Assembly (NCBI GenBank): GCA_026018925.1
Contig: JAKSZU010000004.1
Location: 34,677,233 to 34,741,232, forward strand
Direction of reading: 5' to 3'
DNA: 64,000 nt
DNA from: Tupaia tana
Taxonomy: Eukaryota > Chordata > Mammalia > Scandentia > Tupaiidae
Made by a program: the position numbers and the translations under genes. Below the pieces are notes generated by a model that saw only the letters and a list, made by a program, of their open reading frames with translations, was not told the DNA's origin and ran no database searches. Positions within the stretch are counted from its first letter, which is position 1, and the number at the start of each line of letters is the position of its first letter. This document shows positions 1 to 10,185 of the stretch, one piece after another.

Positions 1-206
1 AAAGCCACAGTTCATAAACGCCTGTGATGTGGCTGCTGGCACCGTCAATGTTCAGCAGACGACTTCTTATGCATCCCTAGGACGCCAACAGCCAAATTAC
101 TAATGGGGGCTCCTCTCGCCACCTGTTTCTTCATTCAGCACCAGGCCTGACAAAGCAGTGTCATGGGATTCGCGTTTTCCTCATAGGCTAAGGAGTGAAT
201 GGATCT

Positions 207-472
207 TTTTTTTTTTTTTTTTTTTTTTTTTGTAGAGGTTTTTCCCTATAGGGCGCGTGCGCTCGCCAGAAAGACAGAGAGACGGAAAGCGAGAAATCAC
301 CCCCCGGGGGGATGGCCACTCCGCAATCCCTTTTCCTCCATTCTCCTCTTGGGATTTTGGGCATGCATGCACACGCGCCCGGGGTGAGTTTAAGCCACCG
401 GGTCCGGGACTTGAACCGCCGTCGACTACATGGGAGTCAAGCAACATAGCCATTACGCTAACTGCTGATCCC
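207..472 (-). mobile_element. tRNA-derived SINE, family A (near-complete)
   Basis: The plus strand shows a T tract, then the CpG-rich segment, GA-rich stretch, C6-G6 palindrome and B box, ending in the reversed head. The copy therefore reads on the minus strand. It is bounded by a 16-bp TSD, AGGAGTGAATGGATCT at 191-206 and AGGAATGAATGGATCT at 473-488, with one mismatch. Long ORFs crossing it are chance frames through the SINE body. Confidence 0.9.
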
Positions 473-899
473 AGGAATGAATGGATCTTGATATGCATGT
501 TCTATTTCAGAGCGCATGATTTGCGTATTTAAACCTCTGTGACAAGGTTGTAATAGGGACAGAGAATGTGTCGTGGTGATTTAGCACTGTATGCCCCTGG
601 GACCCGGTAGGTGCTCGGGAAATAGTAGCTATTATTGTTATTCTTTCCTCCCCAGATCAGAGATGCAGCTCGTTCTCCGAATCCAGTCCTTGCTGTTCTT
701 CTTTGAACTTGCATACCCACCCCTGCTTCAGCACCTTGGCATTCACTGTTTCTTCTTGGAGGCCAGATCACTAGTATGAATTGCTCCTTCGCCTTTTCCT
801 GGTCTTCATGCAAATCCAGCTGCCTCATCAAGGCCCTCCCTATCTCTTTTCCTTGACTTTCCCCACCTAGTATTATCATGATCCCATAAACTGATAATA

Positions 900-1060
900 C
901 AGATGCCCTGTCTATCTTGTTTACTTATTTGGTTTATTGTCTGTCCTGTCACTAGAAGGCAAACTCCACGAGGGCCGGAGTTTCTCTCTGATTTCGACCT
1001 TACTATATTCTAGTGCCTAGAAATACTCGTTGTTGTAACTGGGTTGGAGGAATGGGCGAA
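900..1060 (+). mobile_element. L2 LINE 3'-end fragment
   Basis: It carries the L2 3'-terminal pattern: a 'trace of TTTATTGTCTGTC', then ACTAGAAGGCAAACTCCACGAGGGC, a weak 'TGCCTAGAAATA' block and a remnant of the GTTGAATGAATG end. It is heavily diverged, as expected of an ancient mammal-wide LINE. The call rests on consensus recalled from the family, not on a search. Confidence 0.6.
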
Positions 1061-1079
1061 GGAGTAAGTGATCTGCCCC

Positions 1080-1205
1080 CTACTAGCCATGAGGCAATGC
1101 TAGTAGTGCATTTGCTCTCTTAGAGCCTTTGTTTTACCATTTGTTTAATAAAATGGCATGTGTGGGTCAGATGAGATGTTGCATATGAAAGCTCTTTCCT
1201 GCTGT
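1080..1205 (+). mobile_element. possible MIR fragment
   Basis: There is a weak resemblance to the central and 3' part of MIR (CTTTGTTTTACCATTTGTTTAATAAAATGG, then a CAGATGAGATG block). Divergence is high and the ends are unclear, so this is a tentative call. Confidence 0.35.
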
Positions 1206-1214
1206 ATGTGATGC

Positions 1215-1850
1215 AAATGTATTCATTCATGTATTCATTTAGCCAGTCAGACATAATTCCTGCCTTCACAGAGCTTGATCCTTGGTCAGATAGCTGAGTA
1301 ATTTCGGTACAGTGGGATAGCAGCTGTGATCAGAAACAGGTACCACCCACGAGGGCCTCCTCATCTAGTAGGTCATCGGGAAAGTCATGACACATGTCTG
1401 CATAGGAAAACAGAGAAATATGTCATGACTTTCCCGACGACCTCATAGATGAGGGGGCTGGACTCTGGAAAGCTTCCTGGAGGAAAGGCTATGGAATCTG
1501 AGATCCGGAGTTGGTAGTTGTTCAACAGGCGAAGGCTGGGTGATGTGATAGGTGGTGTGGAGAGTCTCCTGGGCAGAAGGGATAACACGTGTGAACTCTG
1601 GGAGTGAGGACTGACGGAACACTGGGGGAACTGAAATGAATTCCGTGTGTTTGGAACATTCAGCATGGGGCAGAGAAGGAGGAGAGCTGTGGCTCGCCAT
1701 GTGGGCTGGGGACAGCTCAGGGAGAGCTTTGCAGGCCACGCCAAGGAGCTTGGATTTGATTCTCAGGGCAGTGTGGAACCATGGGAGGGTTCCAGGAAAG
1801 GATGGACTTGGTCAGATTTTCATTTTACAACAGTCATTTTATGGAGTAAC
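1215..1850 (-). mobile_element. L2 LINE fragment, interrupted by a MITE
   Basis: Read on the minus strand this follows the L2 3' region. The ATTCATTCATGTATTCATTTAG end is on the left. Further right are the blocks for 'GGCCACGCCAAGGAGCTTGG' and 'TTGGTCAGATTTTCATTTTA', matching the L2 interval that reads as CAAATCTGATCA...AAACTCCTTAGCATGGCC in sense. A 78-bp mariner-like hairpin element (1368-1445) interrupts it. ORFs of 98-119 codons across it are chance frames. Confidence 0.6.
1368..1445. mobile_element. mariner-like MITE (MADE1-like hairpin), copy 1
   Basis: This is a 78-bp element made almost wholly of two inverted arms. Counting the flanking palindrome, 34 of 39 positions pair between 1357-1395 and 1418-1456. 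The arms share TCGGGAAAGTCATGACA and the loop contains GCATAGGAAAA. It is flanked by TA dinucleotides (1366-1367, 1446-1447), the hallmark of Tc1/mariner insertion. Its arms align in register with the element at 58890-58961. No transposase is encoded. Such elements are mobilised by a full-length relative elsewhere in the genome (family knowledge). Confidence 0.75.
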
Positions 1851-2279
1851 ACATAACACACGCGTTCTCCCTTGCCAAGGAACTAGAAAACAAGCTCCCA
1901 GGAAGAGCGCTTGCAAAAACGGTAAAAGGGGCTTCCACAAAGATCGTTTTAGGCTCCATGAGAGCTGATGAAATTCCGTGAATCCGACTGGTGAGTGTCA
2001 CAGCAATGGCCTTAGAGGCAAGAGGAAACGTTCTATGTGAGACGCTTCATTATCTTTGGGGGTATAGCTGGAGGTAAGAGACAGGGTGTTCCCACCCACA
2101 TGCACAGACAGTTACATGTCATTGTGGGGCAGATAAATTGAGCAGGTGGAAGAGCGTAGCAGGTTCAAATCCACGTTTAGACCCAGAAGATGTGGGGGTA
2201 TCTCCTCTCCAGCGCTAGTTACTCCCTGCCCTCCGCCCAAGGAAGGTGGCAACCATGGTCTGAGGGGGAGGACAGGAGA

Positions 2280-2440
2280 CCCGTCAGACCTCATTCCTCT
2301 CTGCTTTGCAACGCACTTTTTACCAAGGACGAGGCTCTGGAAATCATTTCTCTCTCTGAGCCTCAGTTTCCTTTTCTGGAAAATAGAGTTATGCTACTTG
2401 TCTTTTAGTGTTTCTAGGATTGAATGAGAGAGTACTGATT
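2280..2440 (+). mobile_element. MIR SINE fragment
   Basis: It has the MIR core 'CTCTCTGAGCCTCAGTTTCC...CTGGAAAATAGAG' followed by a degraded GGATTGAATGAGAG block. The orientation is plus. The head is lost or too diverged to place. Confidence 0.65.
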
Positions 2441-2602
2441 TGAAAACACAAATCTGTTGCCACCTGGTTGGTGTATTAGGGAAAATTTGAGGACAATACA
2501 TGTTTTGTGTTTACTTATGATCACTTTTATCCACGCGTAGCACTCAGCGGATCAGGAAACAGCACCCAGTCAGAGCGAGCTGCACAGAAACACGCAGAAC
2601 CC

Positions 2603-2636
2603 ACGCCCCTCCAGTACCCACACCCCTCCAGTACCC
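2603..2636. repeat. tandem duplication, two 17-bp units
   Basis: Two adjacent copies are visible, ACGCCCCTCCAGTACCC and ACACCCCTCCAGTACCC, differing at one base. They are flanked by further C-rich, CACC-like sequence to about 2690. Confidence 0.9.
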
Positions 2637-3182
2637 ACCTGCCCTCAGGTCGGCAGGTGTATTACGAGCCACACCCACCCATGTCTGCCGATTTCCGATA
2701 ACCCTCCTTCTACCACTTCACAATAATCCATGAACTCCAACCCTTCCAACACCACTTTCATGAGCAAATTTCAGGGCCTTTTCAAGGTGAAGAACTAGGT
2801 TTATTGTACATAAGTATTTCTTTATCATTTAAACTGCAAACCTTGCTACCGTTTTTATTAGACTCCTGTCTTTTATGTCGTGTCACCAATGACGTCTTTA
2901 AGTCCAATCCCATTTCCCCATAGCCCTGCCTGTGGTTTTTCTTGCACAATTTTGCACAGCATGGTGCTTTTTGGGAAACTTGCATGTTGAGACCCTCACA
3001 AGAAAATTCCTGGAAGACGGCAGATACTCAGTAAAAGGTAGCTATTTCATTACTAATATTTATCCACGTTAGAATGGTTTTAGATTGAGGCAGGAATCAC
3101 TAATTAAAACATTTAATTGCATTGGTTTTGAGTGGTAGTGAATGGAATATCTGAGTGGAAGAGTTTGGGGCTCTTTTTCTTT

Positions 3183-3184
<2 letters not shown>

Positions 3185-3216
<32 letters not shown>

Positions 3217-3486
3217 GAGAGAGATTTTTTGCTATAGGGCATGTGTGTTCGCTGGAGAGACAGGAAATGAGATGTCATCCCCTCATTGGAGATGACCACA
3301 CTGCAATCACCCCTCCTGGGGGTCATGGCCATGCCACAATCCCTTTTTCTCCATTCTCCTCTTGGGATTTTGAGCACACATGCACATGCTCCTAGCATGA
3401 GTTTTAAGCTACTGGGGCAGGGACTTGAACCATGGGTGACTATGTGGGAGTCCAGCGATATAACCATTACATTATCTGCTGGTCCC
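3185..3486 (-). mobile_element. tRNA-derived SINE, family A, with internal duplication
   Basis: A T tract, GCTATAGGGC segment, body and reversed head show a minus-strand copy. It is longer than usual because a ~32-bp body unit around the C/G palindrome is present twice (3275-3306 and 3307-3339). CpGs are mostly decayed, so the copy is older than its neighbours. A TSD is only weakly visible (GGCTCTTTTT-like left, GGACTTTTTT right). Confidence 0.85.
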
Positions 3487-3852
3487 AAGTTTTGGACTTT
3501 TTTCCTAAGTGTGTGCTGGTTAGACCATTTTTGAGGTAGTATCAGTGGCAATCCAGATATGTCCAGTAATGTGGATTGCATTTTTACATGTATTCAGATC
3601 TTGAAACTTAGCTTCACCGAGACAGTCCTCCAATTTTATAGCCCAAACTTGGATCCTGGGAGTGGTTAATATGGCACATGTTTTAGATAAAGGCGAGATG
3701 AGCCTCGTAGCACCTTTGTATAGTGACCAAAACTGGAAACACTCTTTTCTTTTGATCCTATTGTCATTAGCTACAGTAGAGATTTTACTATATGACACAT
3801 TGTTCCTTAGGTGGCCTAAGAGGTAGAGTTTCGTACCTGATCTTTGTATTTT

Positions 3853-4107
3853 TTTGGAGAGGTTTTTGCTATAGGGCGCGTGCGCCCTCCATCCAGAGAG
3901 AGAGAGACAGAGAGACATAAAGTGAGAAATCACCCCCCAGGGGGGATGGTCACGCCACAATCTCTTCTCCTCCATTCTCCTCTCGGGATCTTGGGCACGC
4001 ACGCACACACACCTGGCGTGAGTTTTAAGCCACCGGGTCCGGGACGTGAACCGTGGTCGACTACATGGGAGTCCAGCGACATAGCCATTACGCTAACTGC
4101 TGGTCCC
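3853..4107 (-). mobile_element. tRNA-derived SINE, family A (near-complete)
   Basis: This is a well-preserved minus-strand copy. A perfect 16-bp TSD, CTGATCTTTGTATTTT, lies at 3837-3852 and 4108-4123. The C6-A-G6 palindrome, the B box on the minus strand and the CCCTATAGC-type 3' segment are all present. The perfect TSD argues for a fairly recent insertion. Confidence 0.93.
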
Positions 4108-4129
4108 CTGATCTTTGTATTTTGCAAGC

Positions 4130-4300
4130 TAGCTCAACCCATCCTTGCCACAGTTCCACTGGGATCAGGGCTGTTACGAGCTTTAGAAACTTGCTCAAGG
4201 TCACGCACCTTGACATTATAGAGTTAGGATTTGAACCAAGGTCTGTGTGATTCTAGAATCCCAGCTCTTAACCTTGGCAACAACCCCACTCATAATTCAC
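4130..4300 (-). mobile_element. MIR SINE fragment
   Basis: It reads as reversed MIR: AGAAACTTGCTCAAGGTCACGC, then AGAGTTAGGATTTGAACC and AGGTCTGTGTGATTCTAGAATCC, CTCTTAACC. It is interrupted on its left by the family A SINE, which may have inserted into or beside it. Confidence 0.8.
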
Positions 4301-6258
4301 CCTCTTTGTAGGATTTGAAGATAGTTATTGTAGGCTTTTGAGGTAGTTTATAGAAAAGACACAAGTCACGAGTCGTTTCTCAGACCTGCTTCTCTGAACC
4401 AGTGGATGAGCCAAGTCTATGAACAAGAAATAGGATTAATAGTTGCTGGAATATCAAGTGAGTTGGATGGAAGAGGGGGAAAAAAACATTGCAATCACAA
4501 ATTATGTTCTGCACCTGGCTACTCAAGCTTTAATAATCAGGGGAGGAATTCTGAGCAGATGAGTATATACAGCCATTGCAGACAGCTCTAGAGATGACAC
4601 CAAAATCCAGAGGTGGTAAAAAGAAAGAGGATCAGGTACTGTAGTTTTCTCTTTATTCCACAATGTCTTTTTGCAGAATTTCTAGACTTGGTATAAATAG
4701 AATCTGAAATGAATTTCTTAAAACCACTGATGCCTTATTTAAGAGCTTGAAATGCTGAAGGTGGTTGCTGCCCAGCCAAAGAATGCTCTCCGTTCCTTTA
4801 TGGCCTATCACGCAATCGACTTTCCACCTTTTAAGACTGCCCCCTCCTATGCCACCTTCTTGTCTGCCGATTAATTTAGGTTTATTTTGTAAAAAGCTTG
4901 TGGGCCTGTTGAGTTGATATTACTAAAGGCTGACAACCACCTAGAGGTACCTCTTACAGCGATGCAGTCTGTGAGCCTATTTGAATTCTTTGAACCAGCC
5001 TCAAGACATTGGAGTCCTGTCTTGGGTGAGTGGCAGGGGAGACTGGGGTTAGCTTGGCCAAAGCAGCAGGGAACTAATAGAATGTTTCTGTTCCCCTTGA
5101 AGAAAGGTAGTCAAGCATCTGCACTTCCCACTGCACTCCAATTTCCATTCTGCTTTAAGATCCTGCTTGCTCTGTCAGTGAGAGCCATATGACAAATGTT
5201 TAGCATGTCAGATTTGTTTTCATTTTATGCTACAGATGACTTTGACCTCCACGGTGGGGCTGTGTTAATTTCCCAGAGCTCTTTCAATAATTGTATTCTT
5301 TTAAAAAATGTGCATACTATTTTTCTTTTTTGGGTTGTGTTATGGCTGGTGTTTTGAAAGTGGTTAAAGGATTACTGGTTGCATATGGAGTAATGTGTAC
5401 ATGATGCACATTCCCAGATGTAAACAGCCGCTCACGTTCATTATAGAGTTTGTGTAGCTCGTCTGCTCTTTTTACCAGACTCAACAGGGTGACTTCTGGC
5501 CAGCAGAATAGATTTTCTTTTTCTTCAACAAAATGAAGTTTGGGTAACCTTTTCTGAAAAGTAACTTTAGTTCTGTCATCTCGGTATTTCTATGGATGGT
5601 TAATTGGTTCTGGTTGCCAGAAGAAAGCATGCGTGTAATTATACGTGAATTAAGTTACCCTTCCTGTCACGTTTGTGTGGTAATGAGTTCACACATTAAT
5701 TGGTTGCCTGTACCTTCCATCCAGGGTTTTGGAGATTGGGTCTGTATGTCTAGTATGCTTGTGAATAACCCTTATCTTAAAAAAAATGGTTGACTGGTTT
5801 AAGGAGGGACAGGTGTTCCTGATGGGGAAGTCGGGTCTTGACTATATTTCTAAGAGGAGCTAATTTGGAATGTGGTAGGAAATGTCTGTCTCCATTCAGC
5901 CACCCATCTCTCTCTATATATTTGGCATCTATTTACTCACTTACCTGTAAAACACTCCGTCAGTAGTGCAATGGGTGGCACATTGGACTTTTAAGAAGTG
6001 TAAGTGTAGATCTTGAAAGAGAGCCATACTTCTAGCAAGGAGCTCTGAAAAGGTTAAGTAGAGACTTAGGTTGACTTGAGCTATTCTAGCTTCCTCCAAC
6101 CCTCCACTCTCTTCTCTTTTGTGGTTACTTTTAAGTTACTTTGCTGCAATTAATATGTACAAATAATACATGCACATCATAAAAAATTTAGAAAACAGAT
6201 ATTGAGAAAGGGGAGAGAAAAACTATTCAATCTTCCATAGACTTATATAACAAACATA
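4300..6258. other. no recognisable feature
   Basis: This is AT-rich sequence with no coding region, RNA gene or repeat I can name. Open frames here (60-92 codons) have no start context, splice sites or composition to support them. Around 5950-6030 there is a faint MIR-like stretch too weak to call. Confidence 0.5.
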
Positions 6259-6271
6259 AATGATCACTTTT

Positions 6272-6427
6272 TAAAAAAGAATTATTTAATTCTATTTATT
6301 ACTATTATTATTATTCAATTTGACCAGAGAGAGAGAAAGAGAAAGCAAGCTGCCAGGTCTGGGACTTGAACCATGGTCAGCCATGAGGAGTCCAACGCCT
6401 TAACCACCACGCCACCAGCCAGGCCCT
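6272..6427 (-). mobile_element. short tRNA-derived SINE, family B
   Basis: The minus-strand head is followed directly by the GCTTGCTTTCTC / TC-rich tail. The central C6-G6 body of family A is missing. The 3' end is an AT-rich (TTA)n stretch rather than pure poly-A. The TSD AATGATCACTTTT (6259-6271) and AATAATCACTTTT (6428-6440) has one mismatch. Confidence 0.85.
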
Positions 6428-6540
6428 AATAATCACTTTTAATACTTTAGTATATTTCCTTTCAGGTTTTTTTGCCTGATGCATTGATTTAAAACAAATT
6501 CCATAAATAGCATCATCTTGTTTGAACAAACAATTATTTA

Positions 6541-6562
6541 TTTAATTAATTAATTAATTAAT
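6541..6562. repeat. (TTAA)n simple repeat
   Basis: TTAA units are repeated just upstream of a SINE T tract. It is probably the expanded tail or target of the adjacent SINE. Confidence 0.8.
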
Positions 6563-6819
6563 TTTTTGGAGAGGTTTTTCACTATAGGGCGCGTGCGCTC
6601 ACCAGACAGACAGAGAGAGACAGAGAGACAGAAAGCGAGAAATCACCCCCCAGGGGGGATGGCCATGCCGCAATTCCTTCTCCTCCATTCTCCTATCAGG
6701 ATCTTGGGCATGCACACACATGCGCCCGGTGTGAGTTTAAGCCACCGGGTCCGGTACTTGAACTGCGGTCGACTACGTGGGAGTCCAGTGACATAGCCAT
6801 TACACTAACTGCTGGTCCC
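6563..6819 (-). mobile_element. tRNA-derived SINE, family A
   Basis: This is a near-complete minus-strand copy with the GGGCGCGTGCGCTC segment, GACAGA repeats, C6-G6 palindrome and reversed head. TATTTATTTT-like sequence on both sides may be the TSD, but the AT-rich context makes this uncertain. Confidence 0.9.
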
Positions 6820-6833
6820 TATTTATTTTATTT

Positions 6834-6958
6834 TAAAAATTTGACCTGAGAGAGACAGAGAAAGAGAAAGTGAGAAAGCAAGCCGCTAGGTCTGGGACTG
6901 GAGAAGTGGTCAGCCATATGGGAGTCCAGCGCCTTACCCACCACATCACCTGCTGCCC
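6834..6958 (-). mobile_element. short tRNA-derived SINE, family B
   Basis: This is a minus-strand family B copy abutting the preceding family A copy. It has the TTTGACC tail junction, GA-rich stretch, CAAGCCGCTAGGTCTGGGAC and a diverged head. It has no clear TSD. Confidence 0.8.
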
Positions 6959-7020
6959 CTATACACTATTTTTTATCAAGCTGTTTTCACTTAACAGGCC
7001 ATGATTTTTTTCCCCCAAGT

Positions 7021-7227
7021 CTTTTTAAACTTGCTAGAGGGTGTGTGCACTTGCTGGAGAGAGAGAGAGCAAGAAGGAAAGTGAGAAAGCACTTTCCATG
7101 GGGAATGGTCATGTCACAATCGCTTCTCCTCCATTTCTCCCTTCAGGATTTCAGGCACACACACCCAAATCCTGCAGTGGGCCAAGTGGAATCTAGCTGC
7201 ATTAACCATCATGCCACCAGCTGGTCC
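7021..7227 (-). mobile_element. tRNA-derived SINE, family A (older, shortened)
   Basis: This is a diverged minus-strand copy in which the B-box region is partly deleted, leaving only the distal head ATTAACCATCATGCCACCAG. The TSD CCAAGTCTT appears on both sides (about 7014 and 7228). Confidence 0.8.
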
Positions 7228-8254
7228 TCCAAGTCTTCATAAACCTTGTCTTTAATGTTCGTGCAGCAGTATACAGTGGGCACAGCCTACGTGGTTGATT
7301 AGGCCAACACCAATGGTAGGGCACTTGGGGTATTCTATCTCCACTGGCTTTGAAAATTAAATAATATCCTAGCAGTCTGTTACATTCACATGAAAATGGG
7401 AGGAAAGACCTCCCCAAAACCCTTCATCTGAGGAGAGCATATATGAGGGGACTTCAAAGAAACTCACGGAAAAAATGGAATGAGAATATGAGTATATTAT
7501 GCAAAAGAATAAAAAAATCATGTTTTTTTTTTTTATAATACATTTTCCATTTGAAGGCTCTTGTGTTAACTAAAAGGAAGCAAGGGTCTATGAGCAGTCA
7601 ACAGCTGAATAAGAAATGAGAATGGGTAAGTGGAGTCATTTAATCTGTAAAGCCGCCTCAGAGCTTTAAACCCCAATCCTCTTGACTTGAAGTCACTTTG
7701 GTTTTTATGAGTCTGTCACACTGCTCTGGGATTTTTGCCTCATACAGTGTCCATCATGAAGCATCAAATCTTCCTTATTTTATTTTCAGCATCTATAAAA
7801 TAGGGCTCTGGTCATCCATGAGAGTCTGTCCACTTGACTGTTTGGTTATTTATGAGTAATCTTTCAGTGCTGAATTGAATAGTATTTATAGTTGGGGTTG
7901 AATCTTTGCTTCCAAAGATTCATCATGTTCTTGTCCCTTAAAAATATGTCATAAAAGTTCATTTTTATTCTCTCTGATGAGGCATTGTGGCATCTGACCC
8001 CAGAACCAAATCGCCTAGGCTGGTTTCTTGCCTTGGTACTTTCTGCTGGGTGACCTTGACTTCTCCATCTGGGAAATGGGAATAACACTACTCGTTCCCA
8101 AGCTGATTGGGATGGTTTAAGTAAGCTAAAAACCAATAGGGACTCAAGTGGCCTTCATTATTTTCACCAGGCTTCTAAAGTTCTGCGTTCCTAATGCTTT
8201 CTACCCCTGTGATGGCGTTTATAATGTTCTGCTATCCCTCACTGAATGGCTTTT

Positions 8255-8515
8255 TTTTTTTTTTTTTTTTTTTAGAGGTTTTTCGCTATAGGGCGCGTGC
8301 GCTCGCCGGACAGACAGAGAGACAGAAAGCGAGAAATCACCCCCCAGGGGGGATGGTCACGCCGCAGTCCCTTCTCCTCCATTCTCCTCTCGGGATCTTG
8401 GGCACGCACGCACACGCGCCCGGCGTGAGTTGTAAGCCACCGGGTCCGAGACGGGAACCGCGGTCGACTACGTGGGAGTCCAGCGACATAGCCATTACGC
8501 TAACTGCCGGTTCCC
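8255..8515 (-). mobile_element. tRNA-derived SINE, family A (young)
   Basis: A perfect 14-bp TSD, ACTGAATGGCTTTT, lies at 8241-8254 and 8516-8529. CpGs are retained in the GGGCGCGTGCGCTCGCC and CACGCGCCCGGCGTG segments. A chance ORF of 108 codons runs through it. Confidence 0.95.
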
Positions 8516-8564
8516 ACTGAATGGCTTTTGAGAACCTCTTCCCTCCCGGATGATGATGATGAAA

Positions 8565-8775
8565 ATCACACTAGCTAACTTTCTGCAGGAGCGCTATATG
8601 CCAGGTGCTCTATGCATATTATAAAATGTAAGCCTCGTGCTATTTATGAGGGATGCATTTTTATTGTTCCCTTTCCACAGGTGAGGAACTAAAGGTTATA
8701 GAGGTTAAGTAACTTCCTCAAGGTCATAAAATTGCTGCATGTGAATCTAGAAATTAAATTCTGTTCTGTGGTATT
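8565..8775 (-). mobile_element. MIR SINE
   Basis: This is a nearly full reversed MIR: TATATGCCAGGTGCTCTATGC, the CTTTCCACAGGTGAGGAACT block, GAGGTTAAGTAACTTCCTCAAGGTCA, then a decayed head. It begins about 35 bp from the young SINE at 8255-8515. Confidence 0.85.
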
Positions 8776-8942
8776 CGTCACTACTCTGCTTTTGTAAAAG
8801 TCTTTAAGAAGGAGACTTTTATACTTTTTAGATCCTTTACAGAGCTAGCACAGTACCTTACACACAAAAGGTTCTCAGTAAGTTTTTGTTTTTTAATGAA
8901 TGACTGAAAAAAAAATCCTATGGATAAGAATTTGGGACTTTT

Positions 8943-9211
8943 GGGACCAGCAGTTAGCGTAATGGCTATATTGCTGGACTCCCATGTAGTCGACCGTGGT
9001 TCGCGTCCCAGACCCAGTGGCTTAAAACTCACGCCGGGCACGTGTGCGTGCGTGCCCAAGATCCCGAGAGGAGAATGGAGGAGAAGGGATTGCGGCGTGA
9101 CCATCCCCCCTGGAGGGTGATTTCTCGCTTTCTGTCTCTCTGTCTCTCTCTGTCTGGCGAGCGCACGCACCCTATGGCAAAAACCTCTCCAAAAAAAGAA
9201 AGAAAAAAAAA
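8943..9211 (+). mobile_element. tRNA-derived SINE, family A (young, full length)
   Basis: This is a full-length sense copy. The head GGGACCAGCAGTTAGCGTAA starts immediately after a 17-bp perfect TSD, AAGAATTTGGGACTTTT, which recurs at 9212-9228 after an A-rich tail broken by G. The A box is TTAGCGTAATGG and the B box GGTTCGCGTCC. This copy is a good reference for the family structure. Confidence 0.96.
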
Positions 9212-9484
9212 AAGAATTTGGGACTTTTCTCCAACAAGAAAACCAATAGTACTACGTTTTAATGACCATGAAATTATGAGTCTTAGAACTGTGTCCTGCT
9301 TCTGTATTGCACATGAGAGAACAATGAATTTGTAATGATTTGCATATGAAACTGGTTATATTTCATGTGAAACAAATTTAGAGACCCTGTACTGAGATCC
9401 TGATTTGGGAAAATCTTGATTAGCATTACTTAGGTAATTGTTGAAGCAACTCCTTTTAAACAAAGGCTATGACTGCTTCTAGGT

Positions 9485-9600
9485 TTGTTCTTGGCCATTG
9501 GTTTAATAGGCATTTATTTATCATATCTATAGTGCTAAGTCCTTTGCTGGACACTAAGGGTTTAAAGATGAATAAGAGGACTCTACTGAATACTCTGCCT
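9485..9600 (-). mobile_element. L2 LINE 3'-end fragment
   Basis: Reversed L2 terminus: GGCATTTATTTATCATATC, TGCTAAGTCCTTTGCTGGACACTAAGG, AAAGATGAATAAGA. It is diverged but in the right order. Confidence 0.65.
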
Positions 9601-10026
9601 TTGGCTCCCTAAGGGTCCAGCAAATCTTTTATTAATTGGATAGAGGATTTTATCTATTCATGGTTTTCCTGCCCCTAATGCTAATGACCCCTAAATTTCT
9701 ATCTTTAACCCAGCTCCTTCTCTTTTGATTTCATTATTCAGTTTGTGTTGGATATTTCCACATAGGTGTCTCATAGGCCTCTAAACTGAATTTCCCATTC
9801 AACCCCAGCACCTCTGTGCCTCAACCTTGCACCTGTTTGTAGTCCATCCCCATTGGTGGCACTACAGTCCTCTCCTTCACCCAAAAAGATCAGAGTAACC
9901 TTTTGATATCTTTTTCTCCCTTACCTTCTGCATTTCACCAGTTATCAATCCTGTTGATGTTTCCTCCTACATATTGTCAAGGACTGTAAAGGATTTGAGT
10001 TTTTTTCCCTGCTTGCAAAGAAACCA

Positions 10027-10127
10027 TGTAGCCTGCCACAGTTTTGTGGGTGCTGGTAGAAGACACCAGATTCCTGCATTAGAAACAAAGGACTTTATTA
10101 TACATAGTGATAGCAATAGTTGGTGTT

Positions 10128-10185
<58 letters not shown>

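Noticed and set aside
3520-4008. 162-codon minus-strand open frame
   Set aside because: Its first half is the family A SINE at 3853-4107, with the same SINE peptide as many other copies. The rest is unsupported unique sequence.
8943-9020. A functional tRNA gene in the SINE heads (A and B boxes present)
   Set aside because: The heads do not fold as an intact tRNA with paired acceptor stem, and they continue into the SINE body. They are tRNA-derived promoters only.
8781-9170. 129-codon minus-strand open frame
   Set aside because: It is mostly the antisense of the SINE at 8943-9211.
10130-10183. T tract as an assembly artefact or gap filler
   Set aside because: It is a pure homopolymer of plausible poly-A length and other long T runs occur at SINE tails. 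An error in its length is possible but nothing in the sequence shows it.
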